Shown: piece by piece, positions 41,797-50,500 of the stretch
How positions within the stretch are numbered: position 1 is the stretch's first letter
How the letters are laid out: each line of letters opens with the position of its first letter
Source: Stigmatella erecta
GTDB lineage: Bacteria > Myxococcota > Myxococcia > Myxococcales > Myxococcaceae
NCBI RefSeq assembly: GCF_900111745.1
Contig: NZ_FOIJ01000001.1
Span: forward strand, 186,001-250,000
Direction: 5' to 3'
Length of the DNA: 64,000 nucleotides
The notes under the pieces: model-generated
What the model was told of the DNA's origin: nothing
Database searches by the model: none
What the model saw: only the letters and a program-made list of their open reading frames with translations
Made by a program: the position numbers and the translations under genes

Positions 41797-41926
41797 GCCG
41801 TCCTTGAGGTTCAGTTTTCGGCGGAAAACAAGAAATACCAGTAGGTCTTTTTAAGAAAGTGAACAATCCCCTGCATAGCTCTCTTCTGGTGAGTCTCCTT
41901 TATCGAGGACATATCTGGGAGGCGGC

Positions 41927-42697
41927 ATGCAAAGTCGGATGTGGATGAGTGCGATGGTGGTACTCGTTTCAGCATGTGGCGGAGAAGTGACGCAGGAAGA
42001 GTTGGAACTCGGTTCCTTGAAACAGCGGTTAGAGCTGTTCCAATACAATGCCACTGAGACGAATACTGCTAGCAACACCAACTCGGCCACTCAGCCAATT
42101 GAGTTGGGTGTCAACGAAACAGTGATGATCGGCACTTGTGGGCTCAATGGTGCGGCTTCAGATCCCACGAACAACAATGTCGTCCGCCTCAAGAACCCAG
42201 CGGGTGTCGAGGTCACTTCTTGGGGAGTCTTCTCAAGCGGGTGCACCTCTTTTTCGCGTGTTTCTTACACGGCACCAGCCGCTGGAGTCTATTCTATCTG
42301 GGCAGGATGTTCTTCTTCGCAATCCTGCTCAGGAACTGTCAGCGTTTCCAAGCGTAAGGGACAAGTCACTTACAGCGCGCTCAATACGAATGGAGCTTTG
42401 CTGAACACCTACAACAAGCAGTATTTTTTCGATGGGGGCGATGTCATTCGCGTGAGTACCTGCACAAATAGCTCCTACGGTGCGTCGGTGACAAGTGGTG
42501 ACACCTTTCTGCGGCTCTTCAAACAGACAAGCACGAGCACTGGTTATACAGAGGTCGCCCTCAGCGATAATGCTGCGGGGTGTGGCACTGCATCGGAGCT
42601 GACCTACCTAGTTCCCTCGGCGGGTTACTATCAAATCCGGGCGGGGTGTGCAGGTAACTCTAGCTGCAACGCGACTTTCGTCGTCTATAAAGAGTAA
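41927..42697 (+). CDS. Lipoprotein with two tandem PPC-like beta-sandwich domains
   Basis: A 256-residue secreted lipoprotein of unknown function. The signal ends SAMVVLVSAC. Two homologous domains follow at about 52-145 and 160-255. Each runs from V[MI][IR][VI][GS]TC through [VF][VL]RL and SGC or AGC to SYTAP.AGVYSIWAGC or TYLVPSAGYYQIRAGC, and ends with a SC.[GA]T strand. This resembles pre-peptidase C-terminal (PPC) or related extracellular beta-sandwich domains, with extra conserved Cys that probably form disulfides. No catalytic part is present. Codon use is AT-richer than in the flanking chromosome. The ATG at 41927 is preceded by GAGGCGGC. Confidence 0.82.
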   Translation: MQSRMWMSAMVVLVSACGGEVTQEELELGSLKQRLELFQYNATETNTASNTNSATQPIELGVNETVMIGTCGLNGAASDPTNNNVVRLKNPAGVEVTSWGVFSSGCTSFSRVSYTAPAAGVYSIWAGCSSSQSCSGTVSVSKRKGQVTYSALNTNGALLNTYNKQYFFDGGDVIRVSTCTNSSYGASVTSGDTFLRLFKQTSTSTGYTEVALSDNAAGCGTASELTYLVPSAGYYQIRAGCAGNSSCNATFVVYKE

Positions 42698-42929
42698 AGG
42701 CTTTGCCTGAAACCTGTTCAGGTAAATAGCATTGCCATCTCCATGCTTGGAGAAAGGCACGTCAAGAAGGGCTCTTGCCGGACAGCCTCTTGGGCGGTGG
42801 AGCGTTCAGGGATAAGGGAATAGCCGAAGAGCAAAGCCTCGCATCCCTGCTGCGATGTGGGGCTGCTCGCAGAGCCTTTATCACCTTCTTGCCACATGTG
42901 GATAACAGAGCGCTTGGGAGAAAATTTTC
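42698..42929 (+). promoter_or_regulatory. Intergenic region within the island
   Basis: About 230 bases without a gene. A small hairpin (CCTGAA/TTCAGG around a 5-base loop, near 42709-42725) follows the upstream stop and may slow transcription. The segment 42890-42929 is AT-rich (TGTGGATAAC, GAAAATTTTC) and lies directly before the next start, so a promoter is likely there. No consensus boxes are convincing. Confidence 0.35.
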
Positions 42930-44408
42930 ATGAAACAGCTAGGATTGAGTGCTGTTGTAGGAATGGTAATGAGCCTATTGGGGGCATGCGGGTTGCCAGC
43001 CGAACCCCTTGTGCCGCAAGATACTCAGCTCCATTCGTCAAAGCAGCAGGTATTGGCAGACTGCCCCTACACGACGCCTGTCATCAACATGGACAAGGAA
43101 CTGGTCATCAAGGATCTCTCAGTCGTCAATGATCCTTGCAGGACGCAATTTAACGGATCAGGCTCTACCGCGTGCGTGGCTGCCATGAGAGGACACTGGT
43201 CCTTCGGCTATCTGGTTTCTCAGCTGGCAGGTAACAAAGGTCCAGCGGAGACATCCGTCTTCGTGCTCAATTGGTTGCGCACATGGGAAGTTGACCAGAC
43301 TGTGAACAACTTCTCGCTTCCAGCACGTCCAGGGATCACCTCGCTTGTTATTAATCCGTGGCGGCTCAAGAGCGGGTGCACCGAGACGGGGCCATGTACT
43401 TTAGACTTCAACCAAGCGCCTTTTCGGCTTCTAGCCATTGTTAACCGCATTGATCTTTCGGGTCCTTCTGATTTTTATTCTCCAAATACAGCCAGTCCTG
43501 GTGAGGTGCGCTTCGTCTTCGGCTTCCTCAATCCAGACAAGGTGACGGATAACGCCAGTGGCCAAGGTAAGCTCAATGCTACCGTCATCTTCGAATACAA
43601 GTTGTCTCCCACCCGGACGACTTTCAGTTGGGCGTCCAAATGGCACGCGTTGGGCGCGCTCTCTCTTAATACCGAAGCCTACAACCAAGCGCTTCAGTCC
43701 ATCACGGACACCATGGTGAGCTTTAATACTTTAGTGAATCCCAATGGCACTGCTATCAGCCAAGTGCGAACCAATGAGTCTGCCTTTGATACGGTTGTGC
43801 CTAAAAAGTGGGAGCTTCGTGAGCAGAAGCTGGCGTGCAGTGGCGGTAACTGCTCTCTTGTGCCGGATACCGTCAAGCTGACGCCTCAAAACAGCATCAA
43901 CCAAACTGTGGATCTGGATACTTACTTGCTTACTAACGCCTCTGCCATTGCGCGTGAGGATTTCAGCAAGATGCCCTCTCATTGGCTTGGCGGTGCTTCT
44001 CACTCATTTCCTATTCCTCAGGGCGCTCACATCTGGGATATGACGGGTGGTAGCTCTAACTCTAACTACACGCTCAATGGCGGTAATTTTGACCCGCTCA
44101 ATCGCCATTTATTTGCACTGTCCACATGCAATGGTTGTCACTATGCTGAAACGTTTACCTCGAACTTTCACATTCCGCCACGCTCGTTGAATGTTCCTAC
44201 CGCGCCGTCCAGCTTTGTAGGGGGGTCCTCGGCCTTGGAGCCCTCAACGGCAGCTCCCAATCAACCTGCCAATTATGCTTCACTCTCGGACCCTTCGGAA
44301 ACCACGAGCACGCGCGAATATAATGATGCATGGCGCCGTAAGTGCGAGTTGCAGCGCTTGCTGCATAACGTCTCGAATCCGTTGTTCCGCCAGAGCGGAG
44401 CACATTGA
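42930..44408 (+). CDS. Monoheme-type (CxxCH) lipoprotein of unknown function
   Basis: A 492-residue secreted lipoprotein (signal VVGMVMSLLGAC). It has no obvious enzyme domain. One c-type heme motif, CNGCH, lies at residues 400-404, followed by YAETFTSNFHIPPRS. Earlier conserved-looking stretches are VFVLNWLRTWEVDQTVN, PFRLLAIVNRIDL and EVRFVFGFLNP, then the VIFEYKL and WASKWHALGALSL region. Similar large lipoproteins with a single CxxCH recur in myxobacteria, but their role is unknown to me. It could be an electron-transfer or binding protein. Codon use is low-GC, as in the rest of the island. Another CxxCH lipoprotein lies 2 kb downstream on the opposite strand. Confidence 0.85.
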   Translation: MKQLGLSAVVGMVMSLLGACGLPAEPLVPQDTQLHSSKQQVLADCPYTTPVINMDKELVIKDLSVVNDPCRTQFNGSGSTACVAAMRGHWSFGYLVSQLAGNKGPAETSVFVLNWLRTWEVDQTVNNFSLPARPGITSLVINPWRLKSGCTETGPCTLDFNQAPFRLLAIVNRIDLSGPSDFYSPNTASPGEVRFVFGFLNPDKVTDNASGQGKLNATVIFEYKLSPTRTTFSWASKWHALGALSLNTEAYNQALQSITDTMVSFNTLVNPNGTAISQVRTNESAFDTVVPKKWELREQKLACSGGNCSLVPDTVKLTPQNSINQTVDLDTYLLTNASAIAREDFSKMPSHWLGGASHSFPIPQGAHIWDMTGGSSNSNYTLNGGNFDPLNRHLFALSTCNGCHYAETFTSNFHIPPRSLNVPTAPSSFVGGSSALEPSTAAPNQPANYASLSDPSETTSTREYNDAWRRKCELQRLLHNVSNPLFRQSGAH

Positions 44409-44471
44409 TTTATCGGCTGTCAGTGGTGGGTGCTAAGCGAGTGATTGACGGGTGTCTCTGAGGGATTGGGT

Positions 44472-46109
44472 ATGGGAAAAAATTCTAGATGTGAAATGCG
44501 CGGAATGTTGATGCTGCTCACGGGGGTGATGACGGCGTGCGTGGCAGGAGAGAGCGAGGTGGGGGGCATGGCCGTGACAGTGATGCCTCAGCAGGAAGTT
44601 CAATTGTCTCAAAGTGCGAGCAGTAACTACTTTCTTGCTACGGATAGCAGCACCTACTCGGCAGGTTCAGCCATCAATGTTGCTTGGTTCGCGCCAGCAA
44701 CTCATTCTGGAAGTGACTGGGTAGGACTTTTCAAGGTAGGCGATCCTGATTCAGCATACTTGTCCAAGAAGTACGTACCTAGTGGACAGTCGGGCCTGCT
44801 GACGTTTTCGGTGCCATCGCAGGGGGGCAATTACGAGTTGCGTTATCTGCCGCACCCCTCCACCCAAAGTATCAGCATCAGCAATGCCTTTGTGGTGAGC
44901 GCAACGGCGGGCACTGTTTTCCTGTTTAGCAATTATGAGGGTGGCACCTATAATCTTGTGGTGGATCAAAATCTGCCGAACATTCAGATTGGCATTGCTA
45001 CGTTCAAGCCTTCGAATATCACGCTCTCTGGTTCCTTTGTCGGCAATGTGAGTGCTGTTCGAGTCGTAGGCTACTACGCCAATCAATCAACGGTGCAAGG
45101 AGTGGATGCAAGCAAAGTGAAACTGGTTTCTTCTCCTGAACCCGTTTCACACAAGCAACCCTACGCCGACAATACGCGGCTCGTTTACTCCACTGGTGAT
45201 CGCGTCTTGTCGTGGATGTCGAAGGGCAGCAATTCGATGACTCAAGTCGAAGAGTACTTCATGTCGAAGTTTGGAGAGGTCTCTGTCCTGTCGCACATGA
45301 GCCGCTATGCTGCGTTCAGTGGAAACATCCCGTTTTCGGCTGCCAGGCTGAACATGGTGGTGGTCCGGGATACGGTAAATCTCGATTTAGCTGCGGCGGT
45401 GGGCCGTCCTTCGGGGGCAGTCACTCTCTCTGTAGACGTGAACGCCACCGTAGGGGCTACCTCGGCGCTTACTCCTGCGCTCACGACGGGCTCGCTCGCT
45501 GCGGGCTCCACCGTGCGCATCAATAATTACGCGAGCATTGTGGGGGCGGGAGGCGCGGGAGGTTCGGGTGGCAATGGTGGTAGTGGCGGCTGGCCTCGCG
45601 CCTGTGGCCGCAATGGCCTTGCAGGTGGAACAGCTCTCTTCCTGACGGTACCGGCTACCATCTCCAACCGCGGCAGTATCTGGGGAGGCGGCGGTGGGGG
45701 AGGGGGGGGCTCTGGCTGTAACAGCAACGCAGGTGGAGGCGGCGGCGCTGGCCATGTCGGAGGGGGGGGCGGAGCTGGCTTTAGCCAATTCAGCAATGCG
45801 GAGGAGCTGGCTTTCTGTGGTCAGGACAATGGTGTCCGCAGCGGTGTCCCGGGGGAGGCTGGTGGCACGGCTGGCGGGGGGGGCGGTAAGGAGGATGACT
45901 ACGACGGATATCGTTCCTACGACATGATTGGAGGTGACGGTGGCGGTTATGGGCAGCCGGGTCAACCGGCTGGTGCTTGTGGAAGCCTCGCTCCTTCTTC
46001 CGGAGGCTCAGCCGGCGCAGCCATCAAACGAAATGGCCATGTGGTGAACGTGCCCGACGGAATCTACGATACCGGAGCGGGACGCATCCGTGGTCCAGTA
46101 GGCTCATAG
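44472..46109 (+). CDS. Lipoprotein with polyglycine, phage-adhesin-like C-terminal domain
   Basis: A 545-residue secreted lipoprotein (signal LLTGVMTAC). Residues about 50-140 form a beta-sandwich with YSAGSAINVAWFAPATHSGSDWVGLF and FSVPSQGGNYELRY, as in SKICH-like domains. The central region is unassigned. Residues about 357-510 are Gly-rich runs (GGAGGSGGNGGSGG, a run of nine Gly, GGGGGAGHVGGGGGAGF) interspersed with ISNRGSIWG. This strongly resembles the polyglycine sandwich of phage tail-tip adhesins such as T-even Gp38. Those domains pack as polyglycine-II helices and present receptor-binding loops. The start ATG 44472 follows GAGGGATTGGG. A strong terminator follows at 46118. Confidence 0.82.
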   Translation: MGKNSRCEMRGMLMLLTGVMTACVAGESEVGGMAVTVMPQQEVQLSQSASSNYFLATDSSTYSAGSAINVAWFAPATHSGSDWVGLFKVGDPDSAYLSKKYVPSGQSGLLTFSVPSQGGNYELRYLPHPSTQSISISNAFVVSATAGTVFLFSNYEGGTYNLVVDQNLPNIQIGIATFKPSNITLSGSFVGNVSAVRVVGYYANQSTVQGVDASKVKLVSSPEPVSHKQPYADNTRLVYSTGDRVLSWMSKGSNSMTQVEEYFMSKFGEVSVLSHMSRYAAFSGNIPFSAARLNMVVVRDTVNLDLAAAVGRPSGAVTLSVDVNATVGATSALTPALTTGSLAAGSTVRINNYASIVGAGGAGGSGGNGGSGGWPRACGRNGLAGGTALFLTVPATISNRGSIWGGGGGGGGGSGCNSNAGGGGGAGHVGGGGGAGFSQFSNAEELAFCGQDNGVRSGVPGEAGGTAGGGGGKEDDYDGYRSYDMIGGDGGGYGQPGQPAGACGSLAPSSGGSAGAAIKRNGHVVNVPDGIYDTGAGRIRGPVGS

Positions 46110-46117
46110 GGGGTATA

Positions 46118-46149
46118 CGGAAGCGAGAACCTTCCTCGCTTCCGTTTTT
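46118..46149 (+). terminator. Intrinsic terminator at the end of the island's last gene
   Basis: CGGAAGCGAG (46118-46127) pairs perfectly with CTCGCTTCCG (46135-46144) around a 7-base loop and is followed by TTTTT (46145-46149). It lies 9 bases after the lipoprotein stop. This is the clearest rho-independent terminator in the window. Confidence 0.92.
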
Positions 46150-46284
46150 ACCGCTGGTTCAAATCCTGCCAGATCCCGGGTGATGGCGGCTTGGGCATTC
46201 CAGGGGAAGAGGGCGCTCAGCACGTCTGCATGCAGAACCAGAGCCAATCCCCCTCACCTGGATGTTTATGGCCGTCCGTCCTCG

Positions 46285-47298
46285 TCAGTTGTTGAGAGCG
46301 CCGCCGAGAATCCACGAGCGGATGAGGATCAGCTGGCCCGGGTTGTTATCGAAGTGAGCGGAGTTGGCGCCGCGCGGCATGCGGTTGCCGCAGGTGGTGC
46401 CTTCCAGCTTGCGGATCAGCGCCGAATTATCCGGATCATTGGGCAGCACCCGCTTGAGCGTGTTGCAGGCCGCGTTTCGATTGTCGACATTGACCAGGGC
46501 GGCGTAGCTGCTGCCCGCCGCGAGGCTCAGTCCGCCGGAGCTCCCGTGACATCCGGTGCAGAGGGTATTGGCGCTCCACACATTCTGCACGTCACTGTAT
46601 GCCGGCACGGTCACAGGCACGTTCACGGTGCGGACCACGGGGGCGGCCTTGCCGTCGGAGACGGACACCTCGAAAGTGAAGGACGTCTCCGTTCCCACTT
46701 GCGGAGAGAACCACTTCGCGCTCGTGCCCGTGGTGCCGCCCACGAAGGTGCCCTGCTGGGCGGGGGCCTTCTGCGTCCAGGTATAGGTGAGCGTGTCACC
46801 CTCCGGATCGGTCGCGGTGATGGAGAGGTCTCCCGTCGTGCCCGCCTTCAGCGTCGAGGGCGCGGTGATGGTGGTGGCCACCTCGGGCGGCAGGTTCTCC
46901 GGGACCACCGGAGCCACGGTGACGGTGACGGTGCCCTGCACGCTGCCGCCGTTTCCATCCGAGACGGTGACGCGCAGCGTGAAGGCGGTGCTGGCGGTCA
47001 CCGTGGGCGCCGTCCAGGTGGGGTTGGAGGCGGTGGTGCTGCTGAAAGTGCCCACGGGAGAGGCAGGCGACGTCTGCTCCCACGCATGGGTGAGCGTGTC
47101 CCCCTCTGGATCCGAGGCGGTCACCGACAGCGTCACGGCCGCGCCGGAGGAGACCTGGGTGGACTGAGCCGTGGGGCCGGTGAGGGTGGGGCTCTTGTTC
47201 TCAGCGGGAGGGGTGGGATCGTCTTCCCCACCGCAGCCAAACCCCAGCGAACCGGCCAGAACGACAAATGAGACAAGTGACAACAAACGACGATGCAT
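46285..47298 (-). CDS. Ig-domain lipoprotein with CxxCH heme motif
   Basis: A 337-residue secreted lipoprotein (signal LVSFVVLAGSLGFGC). Two Ig/PKD-like beta-sandwich repeats follow, each with a SVTASDPEGDTLTHAW or SITATDPEGDTLTYTW core and a F[TS].[RE]V.VSDG end. A C-terminal cytochrome-like domain carries CTGCH, followed by GSSGGLSL and a late MPRGANS stretch, which may supply the axial Met. It resembles the PSCyt-like single-heme domains common in myxobacterial and planctomycete surface proteins. It may move electrons or bind heme at the cell surface. ATG 47298 has GGAGGTT upstream. Composition is the usual high GC. Confidence 0.88.
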   Translation of the reverse strand: MHRRLLSLVSFVVLAGSLGFGCGGEDDPTPPAENKSPTLTGPTAQSTQVSSGAAVTLSVTASDPEGDTLTHAWEQTSPASPVGTFSSTTASNPTWTAPTVTASTAFTLRVTVSDGNGGSVQGTVTVTVAPVVPENLPPEVATTITAPSTLKAGTTGDLSITATDPEGDTLTYTWTQKAPAQQGTFVGGTTGTSAKWFSPQVGTETSFTFEVSVSDGKAAPVVRTVNVPVTVPAYSDVQNVWSANTLCTGCHGSSGGLSLAAGSSYAALVNVDNRNAACNTLKRVLPNDPDNSALIRKLEGTTCGNRMPRGANSAHFDNNPGQLILIRSWILGGALNN

Positions 47299-47447
47299 GG
47301 AACCTCCGAAAAACGGGCGGCGGCACCCTAAGCGCAGGTTCCAGGAAATTGAAGAAGAGTGAACACTTCCTGCTGCGAACCGGTGCCGCCACGCACGGAT
47401 TGCAACGTCCCATGTGTCGTTTTGCTGTCTCACTGGACGTGTAGGCG

Positions 47448-47481
47448 AAAATGCCTTGAGTCGTTTCACCTCAAGGCATTT
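47448..47481 (-). terminator. Intrinsic terminator of the RICIN/heme lipoprotein gene
   Basis: On the minus strand AAATGCCTTGAG (47481-47470) pairs perfectly with CTCAAGGCATTT (47460-47449) around a 9-base loop. The 3' arm runs into one further T, giving TTTT. It begins 26 bases beyond the stop at 47508. The 12-bp perfect stem makes it convincing. Confidence 0.82.
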
Positions 47482-47507
47482 CGGACGGTGTGTCGGTCCT
47501 GCCTGGC

Positions 47508-50500
47508 TCAAGGCCAGAGACGTTGCGTCCAGGCCCTCCACTGCTCGAGGCGCTGCGGCTCGCCTCCCATCTGAGCGACCTTCCAGAGGCCATACTGGTG
47601 GAGCTGTTCGGCCGTCGCCCGGCCATTCACCACGTTCATCACGTAATTGCCCGAGCTGGGCTGCGCGAGCGGCTTCTTGGTGGCGTCCACGCAGAAGGAG
47701 AACCCGGCGTAAGGCTCGCTCTCGCCCAGGTCCATGTTGGCGGGGTCGCACCGCCGCCACTTCTCGGGGGCCGTGCCGGTGAACAGGATGTTGAACTGAT
47801 TCATGGCCCCGTTGACCACCTTCAAGTGCAGGCCTGGCTGGAGCTGATCGAGCTGGCCGAAGCGGGACCTGCTGGTGCCCTGCGTCGTCGCCCGGTCGAT
47901 GAAGTTGACCGGCGTCAGGTGTTTCATGGCCTGGGCCCGGCTGAAGCGGCCGCGGTTGTTGATGAGGTTGCCGGTGTCGGTTGCCACGTAGAGGGGGATG
48001 TCGTTGTTGACGAACTGGGCCCCCTTGATGCGGGCCTGCAGCAGCCGGATGTGGCTCAGGAAGGCCGCATTCGCATGCGCTGGTGTCGAGGTGCCCACGG
48101 CGTCCGCCAGGACTTCGTCGAACCCGGTCAAGTAAGGCCAGTCCACCGAGAAGTTCACCCAGTCGCTCTGGGCTCCCGGGTTGATGGTGACCTGCATCTG
48201 GTACCAGATGTTGGTCCGGTAGTAGGAGCCCACGGTATTGGAGCGCTCCCAGGCCAGGTACCACTCCCGGGTGACCTGTCCCGAGGCGGTCTCGTCGGCC
48301 TGGTAGAGCATGTGCGGCGCCAGGAAGAACACGCTCACGGTGTTGAAGGGCCAGCCGCGCACTTCGCCCCGTCCCTTCCAGGTCTGGGTGGCGGAGTCGA
48401 AGGCGCCGATGAACCATTGCTGGTTGCCCTCGAGCCCGTACGTGTGGGCCCACTCCCACTGCTTGATGGCGTTCCAGTGCAGCATGCTCATGACGGCCCG
48501 CTCGATGAACGCGTTGACCGTGAAGGAGCCCGGATCGCCGGACGTCGTGCTGGAGGAGGCGCGCTGGGCCAGGAGGCGGGCGCCGGCCTGCGCGCCGTAC
48601 TCACCGGATTTGGCGACGTGGTTGCCGCGGCCGCCGCCCAGGAAGTTGTAGGCCTCCCAGCCCGAGGACTGGAAGTAGCCCTGGATCTGATTGCGCTCGG
48701 CCGGCGTCAGGTGGCTCCAATCGCCGTACTGGCCGTTGGGGTTCAGGTGGGCCTTGAGCCACGTGTCGATCCTGCGGGCGCTGGCAAGCGGGTCATGGCG
48801 GTTGCCCTGCGTCCACTGGGCTCCCGTCTCGAAGGAACCCCGGCTGTCGGCGCCGGTAGGCCACACGTCGAGCGGATGGAGGGTGGGCAGCCACGCGTTC
48901 CAATCCGGGTATTGCAGCGGCATGGCGCCTTCGCGGGCGTTCAGGGTGGCGTTGGCGTTCATCACCGCGTCGATGTCGGCCTGGCTCAGATTGAGGGGCT
49001 GGCCATCCAGGGGCTTGCCGAAGAGGGCCTTGACGGCCAGGGCGGGGCTTTCGAGCACGGCGCTCAAGCCGGCCCCCGCCGCCCACTCGATGATGGGCTT
49101 GCCATCCAGCCCCGGGCCGGGCTGGTAAGGCGGATTCCACGGCGCGGCCTGGGCCACGTGGGGGACGTTTCTCTGGCCGTAGCGCAGGTAGGCGGCGATT
49201 TGCTGGCCCTGCGCTTCGGTCAGGCCGTGGAAGCGCGAGCGCTGCACGATGGCGTTGTTGGAGTAGTTGAAATACTGCAGGTCGCGTCCATCGGTGGCGT
49301 GGCAAGACGCGCAGGCGGCTTTGATGGGGCGGTTGACGATGCTGGATTTGAGGAGCTTGCCCTGGCCGTGCCAGAGCGCCTCGCCGGCCGTGACGTCGGC
49401 ACTCCAGGTCCTGCCGGCCTGTTTCTCGGCCAGGATGTCGGCGTACTGCGAGGGATTGCTGGACTGAAGGGTGCCCTGGGCGTCTTGCAGCTGGAGCGCG
49501 AGGACGCGGTAGCCGTTGGACTCACCGTCGGTGCCGTTGAAGCGGAACTGGATGAGGTTGGACTGAGGGGCGGCCACGAGCCTCGCCTTGGCCGCGGCGT
49601 CGAGCACGAGGCTCATTCGGGTGGTATAGAACCCGCCGTGCGTCAGGCCGCCCTGGACCCGTTCGGCGTCGGCCAGCTTGACGGTGGCGTCGGTGATGTC
49701 GACCCAGGGGATGTTGCCGGCCTGGGAGGGGCTGACGCCGCCGAGCACGCGCACGCTGGCCTTGATCTTCACGGGCGGCTGGCTCGTCGCTTCGAACTCG
49801 GGGGCACCGAAGAAGGCACAGCGGTGGCATTGCCACCAGAGCTGGCTCACGCTGCTGAGCCTGCTGGCGTCCACCTGGAGACTTGCTTCCGCGATCTTGG
49901 GGGCCAGCGGGGAGCCATCGCTCAGGAGCTCGAGCGGGAGCCTCAGCGGGGGGCCTGACGGGGTGGGCGGGGGAGGGGGCTCCGATGCCGGTACCAGCCG
50001 CCATTGCTGGTTGGGCTGACCGTTGCCGCTGCAGTCCCACTGGTGAATCCCCCCGCCCACCTGGGTGCTGATGTCCTTCACGTCCATGCATTTGCCGCTG
50101 TGCACGGCCTTGAGCAGGTAGGCGTCGCCCACGGCGGATGCCGTGAAGCGCTGGTGGGCTCCCCCTGCGTAGGCCCACTGCTGGAGCAGGGCGCCGCTGG
50201 CCGTGGACTCAGCGGTCACGTCCAGGGTCAGGCCGCTGTGGAGGCTCTGAAGCTGGTAGGAGCCATTCGCCGCGGGCAGCACCTCGAAGCGCTGGTGGTT
50301 TTCGTTGGTACAGGTGCCTTGCTGGGCCTTGGCCCCTGCGGCCGCGCTGGCGCCCTCGATCTCCAGACACAGGCCGGAGTGCACCGGCCGCAGGCTGTAC
50401 TGGCCCAGCGCGAGGGCGCCGCGGCTGGTGCCACTCTGGGGATAGAGCAGGAACTGCTGCGCCGGCTGGCCGTCACAGGTGGCCTGTTGCAAGCCCGCGC

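Larger units (their letters stand above)
41824..46280. other. Low-GC segment carrying three secreted lipoproteins (probable acquired island)
   Basis: Base composition drops abruptly at about 41824 and recovers near 46280. Example counts: 43681-43740 has 27 G/C in 60 (45%), while 40681-40740 just outside has 43 in 60 (72%). Third codon positions in all three genes are often A or T, unlike any neighbour. The left edge coincides with the broken DUF3052 start. I found no integrase, transposase, tRNA or flanking direct repeat, so the mechanism of entry is not visible. Confidence 0.75.

Noticed and set aside
45541-46000. Glycine codon runs considered as an assembly artefact or simple repeat only
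   Set aside because: The frame stays open with varied codons, and non-Gly residues recur as in known polyglycine adhesin domains.
46225-46236. 12-bp palindrome TCTGCATGCAGA near the right edge of the low-GC segment
   Set aside because: I found no matching copy at the left edge, so it is not supported as an attachment site. A 12-bp palindrome can occur by chance.
41824-46280. Low-GC segment considered as a prophage remnant
   Set aside because: No integrase, terminase, capsid or lysis gene is present. Only the Gly-rich domain is phage-like, and it is on a lipoprotein.
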